This document shows positions 27,500 through 36,120 of a stretch of DNA of 64,000 nucleotides, piece after piece (the first letter of the stretch is position 1; each line of letters starts with the position of its first letter). The notes under the pieces were generated by a model. The model saw only the letters and a list, made by a program, of their open reading frames with translations. It did no database searches and was not told where the DNA came from. Position numbers and translations under genes: made by a program. The stretch comes from Convivina praedatoris (lineage in GTDB: Bacteria > Bacillota > Bacilli > Lactobacillales > Lactobacillaceae): assembly GCF_933208495.1 (NCBI RefSeq), contig NZ_CAKOET010000001.1, positions 248,001-312,000 on the forward strand, written 5' to 3'.

Positions 27500-28846
27500 A
27501 TGACAGTTAACTATATTGATATTGATGATCATAATGTCGTTGTCCTTTCAGATCAAGTGACTAGCGCCTACAACGACACCGCTGAATATAGCACCGTTGA
27601 TCGAATTGCTGCCTTGGAAAAGCGGGGCTTTGTCTTCGTGAAGGATGAATATCCAAAAGAACCCATTGTTGGGGCTGATAAACTAACATTTGTTGTTGAA
27701 TTTAAACATGGAACCAGGACGGTAACACAACAAACTCCTGGGACGCCGGGACGGCCAGTTGATCCGAGTAATCCTAATGGGCCTAAATATCCGCAGGGTA
27801 CGGATATTCATAGCTTAGTTAAACAGGTTCATCGGGTAATCAATTATATTTATGATGATGGTCGGATTGTTGCACCGACTGTTGATCAAAGTGTTGAATA
27901 TAGTCGGAAGGGAACTTTTGATTTGGTTGACATTGACAAGGCGGTTGATTACACGCCTTGGATGACTAATAAGGCTATTTTTGAGGCAGTTACTTCACCG
28001 GTTATTAATGGCTATGTTGCTGATAAAAATAACATTCCATCAGAAACGACTACTGCGCTAACGGGTGATACGCATATTACGGTTGTGTATCATATTGATC
28101 AAAATAGTCAGTCAACCTCAACATCTGAATCGATGAGCAGCTCAATCTCATCTTCTATCTCTGCTGCTGAGTCGGCAACAAGTACATCGACTTCGACTTT
28201 AGAATCTGAGTCAGCAAGTGATTCTACGTCGACCTCCACTTCAAAATCCACGTCGACTTCTGCATTTGATTCTGAATCAACAAGTATTTCAACTTTCGAG
28301 AGCATGTCGTCATCGGCCTCAGCCTCAGAGTCGAAATCGGAAAGCGATTCGACTTCAATATCTGATTCTGCTAGTGCATTGACCTCGAAGTCTAAAGCAC
28401 AGTCAGATCGTGCTTCTCAATCAGAATTTCAGTCAAGCAGTGAGTCTACGTCCACGACTAAATCGGATTCTAGGAGTGCTTTAATAACTGAATCTACCTT
28501 AACTTCGACTTCTGAATCAGCTAGACCAGATTCAAAATCGGCAACTCAATTTACAGGTGACACACACAATGGCGCTACTTCGGATTCCACTAGCGATGCC
28601 CAATTAGTTCTTAGTTCTACGTCTAATCGGACTGGAATGCCAATGAGTAGGGCTGTTACTGAATCAAACTATAATTCGAGTTCATTATTTAGCAGTAACG
28701 TCGGTTCTAAGCAAGCAGGCACTGTGCCAGCCACTGCTACGCGAGCTAGTCGACATGCTGTGAAAAATACAAGTATAGTAGGGGCTTTATCCCTTATGGC
28801 GGCTTCAGTATTTGGTATTAGTTTTGGTCGTAATCGTAAGCATTAA
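27500..28846 (+). CDS. MucBP/Mub-like serine-rich protein lacking a signal peptide
   Basis: The 448-residue protein starts directly in a Mub-type repeat. MTVNYIDIDDHNVVV is an MucBP-like beta strand, and the region 65-200 with TVTQQTPGTPG and HRVINYIYDDGRIVAP resembles the Muc_B2 domain of mucin-binding proteins. Residues of about 205-345 are a Ser/Thr-rich low-complexity stalk. The end has a hydrophobic helix and basic tail (FGRNRKH) as in wall-anchored proteins. No LPxTG is present, only a weak VPATA upstream. No signal peptide is encoded, although the ATG has a GAGGAG site. It is probably the 3' remainder of a larger adhesin gene and may be non-functional. Confidence 0.7.
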   Translation: MTVNYIDIDDHNVVVLSDQVTSAYNDTAEYSTVDRIAALEKRGFVFVKDEYPKEPIVGADKLTFVVEFKHGTRTVTQQTPGTPGRPVDPSNPNGPKYPQGTDIHSLVKQVHRVINYIYDDGRIVAPTVDQSVEYSRKGTFDLVDIDKAVDYTPWMTNKAIFEAVTSPVINGYVADKNNIPSETTTALTGDTHITVVYHIDQNSQSTSTSESMSSSISSSISAAESATSTSTSTLESESASDSTSTSTSKSTSTSAFDSESTSISTFESMSSSASASESKSESDSTSISDSASALTSKSKAQSDRASQSEFQSSSESTSTTKSDSRSALITESTLTSTSESARPDSKSATQFTGDTHNGATSDSTSDAQLVLSSTSNRTGMPMSRAVTESNYNSSSLFSSNVGSKQAGTVPATATRASRHAVKNTSIVGALSLMAASVFGISFGRNRKH

Positions 28847-28850
28847 TGTT

Positions 28851-28882
28851 AAAAAACACTAGATTATTTCTAGTTTTTTTTA
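28851..28882 (+). terminator. Terminator after the Mub-like gene
   Basis: A CTAGA/TCTAG hairpin is flanked by an A-rich left side and eight T residues. Confidence 0.65.
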
Positions 28883-28960
28883 ATAGAAAATTTCAGCAAT
28901 CCGCAGTCAAATCAGCTACAATGTAGGCGACTACCTAATGATTAAAAAGTGGAGTGAAGA

Positions 28961-29875
28961 ATGGTAAAGAAAATTATTTTAGATATGGATCCTGGTGTAG
29001 ATGATGCAGCCGCTTTGGCGGTTGCCGTCAATAATCCAGCTTTGGATGTTCCCTTAATTACCACCGTAGCCGGTAATGTTAGTGTTGATAAGACGACCAA
29101 TAATGCTTTGAAATTATTAGAATTTTTTAACAAAGATATTCCCGTTGCTGCTGGTGCTAAAGGACCTTTGAAACGAGATTTTAAGGATGCCTCCTATATT
29201 CATGGGGAATCAGGGATGCCTGGCTATGATTTTCCTCAGCCTAGCCGTCAAGCATTAGAGGTTGACGCCGTAACCGCGATTCATAATGAATTGCAGGCTC
29301 AAGCCGAACCAATTACCCTGATTGCTACTGGTGCTTACACCAATATTGCCCGTTTGATTCAGCAGTATCCCGAAGATTTAAAAAATATTAAAGAGTTAAT
29401 CTTGATGGGTGGATCGCTTAGCGGAGGAAATGTTAGTTCGGTGGCTGAATTTAATGTTTTCACTGATCCTGATGCAGCTCAAATTGTATTTAAAAGTGGC
29501 TTGCCCATCGTGATGATTGGCTTAGATGTTACCTTGAAGGCCCTAATTACACCAGAAACAACCAATGCCTTGCAAAAGTTGGGCGAGGCGGGAAAGATGT
29601 TGTATGGCATGATTACTGCTTATGGGGATGTCCATGTGGGTGGTAAACCAATGCATGATGTTAATACGATTTTATATGCGTTAGCACCGGACAAAATTAA
29701 AACCCATGCCCAGGCAATTGAGGTGGCGGTCGATGGTCCGGCGGTTGGTGCGACAGTTTCGGATTTCCAACATCGCTGGCATCCAGCCGATTTTTACAAT
29801 GCCCAAGTTGGTTATGATATTGATGCTACTGAGTTTAATCAATGGTTTCTGGAGCAAGTAGCTTTGATGGGATAA
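28961..29875 (+). CDS. Inosine-uridine type nucleoside hydrolase
   Basis: The enzyme cleaves ribonucleosides to a base and ribose for salvage. The 304-residue protein carries the calcium-binding signature ILDMDPGVDDAAAL near residues 5-18, then LIATGAYTNIARL, LILMGGSLSGGN, EFNVFTDPDAA and the C-terminal HDVNTILYAL with the conserved aspartate. These are the motifs of the RihA/B/C family; substrate range cannot be separated by eye. It stands alone between two terminators and complements the other purine genes of the window. Confidence 0.92.
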   Translation: MVKKIILDMDPGVDDAAALAVAVNNPALDVPLITTVAGNVSVDKTTNNALKLLEFFNKDIPVAAGAKGPLKRDFKDASYIHGESGMPGYDFPQPSRQALEVDAVTAIHNELQAQAEPITLIATGAYTNIARLIQQYPEDLKNIKELILMGGSLSGGNVSSVAEFNVFTDPDAAQIVFKSGLPIVMIGLDVTLKALITPETTNALQKLGEAGKMLYGMITAYGDVHVGGKPMHDVNTILYALAPDKIKTHAQAIEVAVDGPAVGATVSDFQHRWHPADFYNAQVGYDIDATEFNQWFLEQVALMG

Positions 29876-29902
29876 AAAGACAGCAAGATTTGCTGTCCTT
29901 TT
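29874..29902 (+). terminator. Terminator of the nucleoside hydrolase gene
   Basis: AAAAGACAGCAA pairs with TTGCTGTCCTTTT. Confidence 0.82.
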
Positions 29903-30427
29903 ATTTGGCGTAATTTTTGTAACCGAAGTATTAATATGTGGTTTACAATAAAAGTATATATTAAATTACAAGGAAAAAGTTGTGGCGTTTCAATTTCAAA
30001 AATTAGTAGCTAAATACCATAAAAACGGCTTTGAAATTTCCAAATCAGACATACACTTACAATTAGTTAGGGGATGCCGAAGCATTTATTTTACATTTTC
30101 TAGTAGTAATTTCTTCCGGGAATTATCCGGTATTTGCTAAGGAGTTACTACTTAAAATGCCTATTGGTCATCCTTATGGGGCGACGGGTGGAATACCAGT
30201 TGCCCGATGAATAAATCGTTTAAATCAAATGCATCGTCCCGCCTTAGAAATTGTCAGCATGTGGGTTGCTGCTGGGTTGGGAATTAGTTTCCTAATCGCT
30301 AACCGCGCTTGGTCGGCCAAGCTATAATTTTGCTATCAAACCCACTTAAATCAGGCCTGCAAGGAATCATTGCTAACTTTTTTGTAAAAAATTGGCTAAG
30401 ATAGGAGCATATCAAGGAGGAAAAGCG
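29903..30427 (+). other. Degraded intergenic stretch of about 525 bases
   Basis: The stretch contains no intact gene of recognised type. A 52-codon frame from a GTG at 29982 to 30140 (VAFQFQKLVAKYHKNGFEIS) follows an AAGG-like site but resembles nothing I know. A thiolase remnant lies at 30157-30327. The last 15 bases hold the ribosome site of the XRE gene. The whole region looks like decay of a former gene or genes. Confidence 0.5.
30157..30327 (+). pseudogene. Remnant of acetyl-CoA C-acetyltransferase (thiolase), C-terminal end
   Basis: The frame reads MPIGHPYGATGGIPVAR, an in-frame TGA stop, then INRLNQMH and IVSMWVAAGLGISFLI. Thiolases end with GGAIALGHPxGATGAR followed by a helix and a CIGGGQG-type motif that carries the last catalytic cysteine. 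Both blocks are recognisable and correctly spaced, but the cysteine position is Trp-Val and a stop interrupts the frame. Upstream thiolase sequence is gone. It is therefore a broken 3' fragment. Confidence 0.65.
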
Positions 30428-31054
30428 ATGCGGTTTGGTGATCGATTGAAAATAACTAGAACAAACAAGGGATTAACCCAAGATGAAGTGGCCCAGTACT
30501 TCCATGTGTCCCGGCAGACAATTTCAAGTTGGGAGAATGAAAAAAACTATCCAGATGTGGCTAGTCTGGTTCAGCTTAGTGATTATTATCAGATTTCTTT
30601 GGATACGCTACTAAAGGAAGATACTGGGATGCGGGAAGCCCTACAGCGCAAAGAAGTGGTTAAGAATCTAAAACCAATTCGCCGTTCCCTGTTGGGGATG
30701 GATTTCATTATATTAATTTGGTTGATATTTTCCATGATAAATGGTTCCAGACCATCCTCGATCGCTGGGTTCTTTATGTGGCCGATGTTTATTTTGTTAT
30801 TGCTTGCCTTAAACCAACTAAATAAATTTGATGAAAGTTACCACTTAGGTCTCAAATGGCGCTGGCAGGAGTATACTAGCGGTCAACATGGTTTAAAGTA
30901 TGCCTTAATTGTCCCTATTATTTTCATTGTAGGCGGACTATTGATAATTATTTATTGGCATAATTCATCAATAAGAATGGGCGCTGGTTTTGGTATGATT
31001 AGTGGGGCGTTGATATTGGCCGGTATCTTGTATTTTAAAAATCCTAAACAATAA
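30428..31054 (+). CDS. XRE-family DNA-binding protein with membrane helices
   Basis: The 208-residue protein has an N-terminal helix-turn-helix (RFGDRLKITRTNKGLTQDEV, then VSRQTISSWENEKNYPD) over residues 1-60. Four hydrophobic helices follow, starting near residue 87. Membrane-tethered XRE regulators of this type are common in lactic acid bacteria and are thought to sense envelope or membrane signals; the target is unknown. The ATG at 30428 has an AAGGAGG site seven bases upstream. The next gene (DUF59) begins 23 bases after its stop and may be cotranscribed. Confidence 0.82.
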   Translation: MRFGDRLKITRTNKGLTQDEVAQYFHVSRQTISSWENEKNYPDVASLVQLSDYYQISLDTLLKEDTGMREALQRKEVVKNLKPIRRSLLGMDFIILIWLIFSMINGSRPSSIAGFFMWPMFILLLLALNQLNKFDESYHLGLKWRWQEYTSGQHGLKYALIVPIIFIVGGLLIIIYWHNSSIRMGAGFGMISGALILAGILYFKNPKQ

Positions 31055-31077
31055 ATTGTTTTTAAAGGAGAATTCAC

Positions 31078-31389
31078 ATGGATAACACTGAAAATTTTGA
31101 CCAACAAATGTTAGCCTGTTTAGAAAAGGTCATTGATCCCGAATTACAGTGTGACATTGTGAATTTAGGTTTAATATACGGCTTGGACTTCAATAAAGGA
31201 ACTGTTACTGTTCAGATGACTTTGACAACAATGGGGTGTCCAATCATGGGAGAGTTAGAGCATATGGTGAAAAATAGCTTGCGAGAACTTCCCAATGTGA
31301 CAGAAGTGATGGTGGACTTTGTCTGGGAACCGGCATGGAGTATCGATCGGATGAGCCGATACGCTAAAATGGCTTTAGGTCTTCATTAA
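31078..31389 (+). CDS. MIP18/DUF59 family protein (SufT/PaaD-like)
   Basis: This 103-residue protein has the DUF59 fold: the start LEKVIDPELQCDIVNLGLIYGL with the conserved DPE, then TMTT-like TLTTMGCPIMGEL with the conserved cysteine, and the end VDFVWEPAWSIDRMS. Members support iron-sulfur cluster assembly or delivery. It lies between the XRE regulator and recU, with no other Fe-S gene nearby. An AAGGAG site precedes the ATG. Confidence 0.9.
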   Translation: MDNTENFDQQMLACLEKVIDPELQCDIVNLGLIYGLDFNKGTVTVQMTLTTMGCPIMGELEHMVKNSLRELPNVTEVMVDFVWEPAWSIDRMSRYAKMALGLH

Positions 31390-31396
31390 ATTTGTT

Positions 31397-31430
31397 AAAA
31401 CGGTTAAACTCATGGATTTAACCGTTTTTT
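31397..31430 (+). terminator. Terminator before recU
   Basis: AAAACGGTTAAA pairs with TTTAACCGTTTTTT. Confidence 0.9.
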
Positions 31431-31483
31431 AATTGAAAATTCATTAACCTACTTTGCCAATTAAGGGTTCAATTTAAAAATTA

Positions 31484-31492
31484 TGGTAGAAT
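31484..31492 (+). promoter_or_regulatory. Extended -10 promoter element of recU
   Basis: TGGTAGAAT lies 40 bases before the recU ATG. No good -35 box is seen; the TG extension can compensate. Confidence 0.45.
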
Positions 31493-31531
31493 ACTAGTAA
31501 TCACATTTTGAGTACAAAATTTGGAGTATGA

Positions 31532-32143
31532 ATGATTAACTATCCGAAGGGAACTCATCGGCAGGAAAAGGTTAGTAATGCGCTTACCCGTAGTCAAAAA
31601 ACGCAACGCGTTTCGCTTTATAGTCGGCGGGGAATGGGGCTTGAAGATGAGATTAACCAAGCTAATGACTACTATCTAGAGAATCATTTGGCCGTTATTC
31701 ACAAAAAGCCTACCCCGGTGACGATTGTTGGGGTAGACTATCCCATGCGTGCTGCTGCTAAAATAACTGAAGCCTACTTCCAAAAACCGTCCACAACAGA
31801 TTATAATGGTGTCTATCAAGGCCGTTATATTGATTTTGATGCCAAAGAGACCAGTAATAAAACCTCATTTCCACTTAAAAATCTGCACGAACATCAGATT
31901 CGCCATTTAGCAAATGTTCTATCGCAAGGCGGAATTGGTTTTATCATTATTAAGTTTACCAAGTTCAATGAAAGCTACATTTATCCGGCTAGCCGGTTGA
32001 TTGCCCAATGGCAGGATAGATCACAGGCACGCTCGATTACCTATGCGGCAATCGTTGAACATAGCTATCAAATACCTACTAGTTTGAATCCCAGTCTTGA
32101 TTATTTACAGGCCTTGGATTCAATGTTGTCAGATTTGACCTAG
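31532..32143 (+). CDS. recU: Holliday junction resolvase RecU
   Basis: RecU cuts four-way junctions in recombination and chromosome segregation in Firmicutes. The 203-residue protein starts INYPKGTHRQE and contains NRGMGLE-type RRGMGLEDEINQANDYYL. The nuclease core follows, with TDYNGVYQGRYIDFDAKET (catalytic Asp, Asp, Glu-Lys region) and FPLKNLHEHQI. It precedes a class A penicillin-binding protein gene by 18 bases, the recU-ponA order conserved across Bacilli. Confidence 0.95.
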   Translation: MINYPKGTHRQEKVSNALTRSQKTQRVSLYSRRGMGLEDEINQANDYYLENHLAVIHKKPTPVTIVGVDYPMRAAAKITEAYFQKPSTTDYNGVYQGRYIDFDAKETSNKTSFPLKNLHEHQIRHLANVLSQGGIGFIIIKFTKFNESYIYPASRLIAQWQDRSQARSITYAAIVEHSYQIPTSLNPSLDYLQALDSMLSDLT

Positions 32144-32161
32144 TTACTAGGAGTTTTTTTT

Positions 32162-34483
32162 ATGTCAAAGGATAATCAAGCTCAACCATCAACCCCTGAA
32201 GCTAGTTCTCAGTCCGAAAGTTCAGCCTCGCAGAAGCGAACTAAACCCAGAGGACCGGTGATGCGGTTTTTCCGATGGTTAGGACTAATCATGTTGGCCT
32301 TAGTCTTATGTGCCACTGCTTTGTTTAGTTACTATCTTATTACTGCACCTAAGATTACAGAATCGAGTTTGTCAGCTGAAAATGCGACCCGTATTTATGA
32401 CAAAGACGACAATATCGTTTGGTCAACTGCCACTAAAAACCGTGAATATGCCAGTCAGGATGATATCCCTGATGGTCTTAAACAAGCAATTGTTTCGATT
32501 GAAGATCGTCGTTTTTATAAGCATCATGGTGTTGATCCAATTCGTGTTGGTGGTGCCTTGGCTAGTAATTTGGCCGGCTCTTCGTTAGGAATGCAGGGTG
32601 GTTCTACTTTGACCCAACAACTTGTTAAGTTGTCAGTTTTTAGTACTTCCAGTGCAGACCAGACACTTAAGCGTAAGACCCAAGAGATTTATTTGGCCAC
32701 TCAGGTTGAAAAAAATTACACGAAGGATCAAATTTTAGATTTCTATATTAATAAGGTCTACATGGGCCATGGAATTTACGGGATGAAGACTGCCGCTGAT
32801 TATTACTACGGTAAGTCACTCAAAGAGCTGTCAACGGCCCAATTGGCACTTTTGGCTGGTATTCCACAATCACCTACTAACTACGATCCATATGCTAGTG
32901 ATACGGATATCACTACAAAACGTCGGAATTTGGTACTGCAGGCAATGGTTAAGTACGGAGCCCTTAGTCAAGATGATGCTAATCAGGCCATGAATGTCTC
33001 AGTTAATGATGGTTTGCAAGATATCAGCCAAAAAGCTCAAGATACCGATGATAAGCGTAAGTTGGTTGATGGCTATGTCAGCTCAACCATTTCAGAAGCC
33101 AAAGAAATGGGCTATGATACCACTCAGGGTGGTCTAAAGATCCATACCGACATGGATTATAAGTTGCAAAAAAAGCTTTATGAACAAGCTAACGATTCTT
33201 CTGCGATTGATTATGGTAGTAAGGATTTGCAACTGGGTGCAACCATGACTAATCCGGATAACGGCCGCGTAATTGCCCAGATTGGTGGTCGTAACCTTAA
33301 GACCACCTTTGGTATTAATCGTGCTACCCAAACGATGCGTTCGGGTGGATCATCGGTTAAGCCTTTGGTTGATTATGGTCCAGCGATTGAGTATTTAAAC
33401 TGGCCAACTTATCGGACGGTTGAAGATAAGAAGTATAAGTATCCTGGTACTGATATTTCAGTAAATGACTGGGATAATAACTTCATGGGTAACATGACGA
33501 TGCGTTCGGCCCTAGCCTTGTCTCGTAATATTCCGGCCATCAAAACGCTGGATAATGTGGGGGCTAAGCGCTCATCTAAGTTCTTAACTGGCTTAGGCAT
33601 CACCACAGCTAATTTGCCAGAGGGTTCGGCTGCCTTGGGTATTCCGATTTCTTCCGAACAGGAGGCTGGCGCCTTTGGCGCCATTGCCAATGGTGGAACC
33701 TACTACAAGCCTAGTTACATTAAAGATGTTATTACTAGCGACGGTACTACCCATAAAAATAAAGTCAACGGAAAGCAAGCAATGAAGGAAAGTACGGCCT
33801 TTATGCTAACTGACATGATGAAGGGTGTTATTAGTTATGTTGGAACTGCTTCAGAAGCTATGATTCCTGGTCTTCATCAGGCTGGTAAATCTGGTTTGGT
33901 TGCCTATGATGAACGGGCTGGAATGCCTGATCAAGCGATTTCAGATGCTTGGTTTACTGGTTATACCCGTTCGTATGTTTTGTCAGTTTGGATGGGTTAT
34001 GATCAACCTAACCAGACTGGTCATTACATTCCTTGGGATAAGCAGGACCTACCATCAAAGTACTACAAGGAAGTTATGTCTTATGCCATGCGTTATCGTA
34101 ATAATACGGATTGGCATGCCCCAAGTACGGTGACTAAGACGGTACGTAACAATATCGCGGAGTATGAAGTGAAAGGCGCTAACTGGAGTAATGGTGGTTT
34201 GCCAAGTGTGGCTTCCATGAATGGAACCGGCGACTTTGATAGTGATGATAGTTCAGATAGTTCATCATATAGTACTGGTTCAAGCTATAGCACTTCTAGT
34301 TACAGTACTAGTAGCTATGCTTCTTCGCAGTATCAACGGCGGGAAGCTGAAGAGGAGCAACCGGCAACGACTAACAATGGGGGCGATGTGGCTAGTTCTT
34401 CTTCATCGGCTAGTTCTACCCCTGCATCATCAAGTAGTAGCAGTCAGGCATCATCATCTTCAGGTGAATCTAAAAAAACTTAA
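32162..34483 (+). CDS. Class A penicillin-binding protein, PBP1A type
   Basis: This bifunctional enzyme polymerises and crosslinks peptidoglycan outside the membrane. A cytoplasmic N-terminus of about 40 residues is followed by one membrane anchor. The glycosyltransferase domain contains EDRRFYKHHGVDP and GGSTLTQQLVK. The transpeptidase domain has SSVK at residues 397-400, SRN and KSG motifs. The last 80 residues are Ser/Tyr/Thr-rich low complexity (SSSYSTGSSYSTSSYS), presumably exposed. The total of 773 residues is within the class A range. The recU-pbp order is the standard Firmicute one, so ponA would be an acceptable name. Confidence 0.94.
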   Translation: MSKDNQAQPSTPEASSQSESSASQKRTKPRGPVMRFFRWLGLIMLALVLCATALFSYYLITAPKITESSLSAENATRIYDKDDNIVWSTATKNREYASQDDIPDGLKQAIVSIEDRRFYKHHGVDPIRVGGALASNLAGSSLGMQGGSTLTQQLVKLSVFSTSSADQTLKRKTQEIYLATQVEKNYTKDQILDFYINKVYMGHGIYGMKTAADYYYGKSLKELSTAQLALLAGIPQSPTNYDPYASDTDITTKRRNLVLQAMVKYGALSQDDANQAMNVSVNDGLQDISQKAQDTDDKRKLVDGYVSSTISEAKEMGYDTTQGGLKIHTDMDYKLQKKLYEQANDSSAIDYGSKDLQLGATMTNPDNGRVIAQIGGRNLKTTFGINRATQTMRSGGSSVKPLVDYGPAIEYLNWPTYRTVEDKKYKYPGTDISVNDWDNNFMGNMTMRSALALSRNIPAIKTLDNVGAKRSSKFLTGLGITTANLPEGSAALGIPISSEQEAGAFGAIANGGTYYKPSYIKDVITSDGTTHKNKVNGKQAMKESTAFMLTDMMKGVISYVGTASEAMIPGLHQAGKSGLVAYDERAGMPDQAISDAWFTGYTRSYVLSVWMGYDQPNQTGHYIPWDKQDLPSKYYKEVMSYAMRYRNNTDWHAPSTVTKTVRNNIAEYEVKGANWSNGGLPSVASMNGTGDFDSDDSSDSSSYSTGSSYSTSSYSTSSYASSQYQRREAEEEQPATTNNGGDVASSSSSASSTPASSSSSSQASSSSGESKKT

Positions 34484-34516
34484 AGTAAAAGCCCTGTCTT
34501 GAACGGGGCTTTTACT
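34484..34516 (+). terminator. Terminator of recU-pbp1A
   Basis: AGTAAAAGCCC pairs with GGGCTTTTACT, with T-rich right arm. Confidence 0.85.
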
Positions 34517-34541
34517 GTAGAGTAGTCAGGAGATGAAACTG

Positions 34542-35102
34542 ATGAGAATGTGGGTCAGTGGCTACCGTAGCTATGAATTAGGTGTCTTTAAAGATAATGA
34601 TCCTAAAATCCAAGTAATCCATTATGCTTTGCGGACCTTTTTCATTGAACAAATTGATTTAGGACTGGAGTGGGTTATTACCGGCGGACAGTTGGGTATT
34701 GAACAGTGGGCAATTCAAGTGGTTCAAGAATTAAAAGCAGACTATCCGGGCCTGAAAATTGCCATGATTTTACCCTTTGCGGATTTTGGGGGTAATTGGC
34801 AGCCGGCTAAACAAGCAACACTAGCTCAATTAAAAAGCCAAGTCGATTTTTTTGGTACGGTTTCAAATCAAAAATATCAAAATCCGAGTCAACTGCAGCA
34901 ATATCAAGATTTTTTGCTAGGTCATACCGATCAAGCGGCTTTAGTATACGATGCAGAATTTGAAGGTAAAACCCAGTACGATTATCAAAAAATTTTGGCC
35001 TACCAAGCTAAACATCCGTATCCATTACAATTACTTGACATGGATAATTTGCAGGCGGCAGCTTTAGATTTACAAGAACAACGAGAAAATAATCTGGATT
35101 AA
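34542..35102 (+). CDS. ypsA: YpsA/DUF1273 SLOG-family protein
   Basis: The 186-residue protein begins MRMWVSGYRSYELGVF and contains ITGGQLGIEQWAIQV and AMILPFADFGGNW, the YpsA signature. YpsA belongs to the SLOG nucleotide-binding superfamily and affects cell division in Bacillus and Staphylococcus. The ATG at 34533 touches the AGGAG site (34528-34532), so the ATG at 34542 is the true start. It is followed by gpsB and rnpB, the same order as in B. subtilis. Confidence 0.93.
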   Translation: MRMWVSGYRSYELGVFKDNDPKIQVIHYALRTFFIEQIDLGLEWVITGGQLGIEQWAIQVVQELKADYPGLKIAMILPFADFGGNWQPAKQATLAQLKSQVDFFGTVSNQKYQNPSQLQQYQDFLLGHTDQAALVYDAEFEGKTQYDYQKILAYQAKHPYPLQLLDMDNLQAAALDLQEQRENNLD

Positions 35103-35161
35103 TTGCGATTCGATTGGCTTCCTGTTAAGATGGTAGTAGTGAACTATAAGGAGTAATATCT

Positions 35162-35602
35162 GTGGCTCAAGTTAAATATACCCAAAAAGATATTTATGAA
35201 CGTGTCTTTAAGCAACGACGGATGGGGGTTGGTTACGATCCTCAAGATGTTGATGACTTCTTGGATGGCGTTATTAGTGATTATGGTGTTTTTAATGACC
35301 AAATCGAACAACTTCAAGGTGAAGTCACTAAGTTGCAAGATGCCTTACGGGCTGCTCAAAAGCAACTAGTGACTTACCAGAATTCTGGTCATATTTCGGC
35401 CGTAACTGCACCGCAGGAATCTGAAGTAGAGCGTCCTCGTAGCGTAGTTGCTGAAGAAAGTACGATCCAAGCTCAGCCAGAAGCTGCGGTGGTTAATTCG
35501 GTTGATACTGAATTGTTAAAGCGTGTGGCTAACTTGGAGTTAGCGGTCTTTGGTCGGGAACGCTCCGATAAGAATCAGAGCGGTACTAATCGTAACCGTT
35601 AA
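35162..35602 (+). CDS. gpsB: Cell-division protein GpsB
   Basis: GpsB is a DivIVA-like coiled-coil adaptor that guides penicillin-binding proteins between septum and side wall. The N-terminal membrane-binding domain reads KYTQKDIYERVFKQRRMGVGYDPQDVDDFLDG. A coiled coil extends to about residue 75, a variable linker follows, and the conserved C-terminal helix LLKRVANLELAVFG closes the domain. The start is GTG at 35162, eight bases after AAGGAG. In this window it lies near its likely client Pbp1A. Confidence 0.95.
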   Translation: MAQVKYTQKDIYERVFKQRRMGVGYDPQDVDDFLDGVISDYGVFNDQIEQLQGEVTKLQDALRAAQKQLVTYQNSGHISAVTAPQESEVERPRSVVAEESTIQAQPEAAVVNSVDTELLKRVANLELAVFGRERSDKNQSGTNRNR

Positions 35603-35612
35603 TACTCAACAA

Positions 35613-36002
35613 TTGCAGGTGCTGAGTAATTGCGCATAATATTTCTTATGTGAGGAAGGTCCATGCTCGCACATTCTGAGATGGATGTAGTGTTTGTGCT
35701 GGGATAAAAAATAAACCCAGGGGTGGTGTTCACACCATTACGGCAACTGAAAGTGCTAAGGCGTTTACGCTATGTATGAATAGGTTTGAAAGTGCTATAG
35801 AAACGAATATGCTAATGAAAGTTAGTATTTGAGACGAGGTAAACCCCACAAGCGGGCAACCCAAACTTTGGTAGGGGCGGCTGACCTAGTGAAATGAAAC
35901 GATGGTCGGTATGGTTCTGTGTGAACTTAGATAGATGATTACTGAAGGTATAAGCTCCTGACTTATACTGGAACAAAACATGGCCTATAGGCATCTGCAA
36001 CA
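35613..36002 (+). ncRNA. rnpB: RNase P RNA, type B
   Basis: This is the catalytic RNA that trims tRNA 5' ends. P1 forms between TTGCAGGTGC (35613-35622) and GCATCTGCAA (35991-36000). Conserved cores are visible: GTGAGGAAGGTCCATGCTCG near 35650, the ACGGCAACTG segment, GGGCAACCCAAAC near 35855, and the AGATAGATGATTACTGAAGG block near 35930. The length of about 390 bases and the position after gpsB are those of Firmicute type B molecules. Ends are estimated from P1. Confidence 0.95.
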
Positions 36003-36004
36003 GG

Positions 36005-36027
36005 AATCCGCGTAAGCGGATTTTTTT
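36005..36027 (+). terminator. Terminator of rnpB
   Basis: AATCCGC-GTAA-GCGGATT hairpin followed by T residues. Confidence 0.9.
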
Positions 36028-36052
36028 ATTTTAAAGACGTTGATATTCTTTA

Positions 36053-36081
36053 CTGACATAGTTTGATATTCTGGCTATAAT
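36053..36081 (+). promoter_or_regulatory. Promoter of the fused glutamine-type transporter gene
   Basis: CTGACA (36053-36058) and TATAAT (36076-36081) are separated by 17 bases. Confidence 0.65.
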
Positions 36082-36120
36082 GATGAGGTACGTATTTAAT
36101 AGAGCTTTGCAGGAGTGAAT

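Noticed and set aside
28117-28560. Serine-rich stretch as a nucleotide tandem repeat or CRISPR array
   Set aside because: The serine codons are mixed and there is no regular repeat unit or spacer structure.
34221-34502. Alternative frame over the Pbp1A tail
   Set aside because: It is a shadow of the Ser-rich low-complexity tail with no independent start signal.
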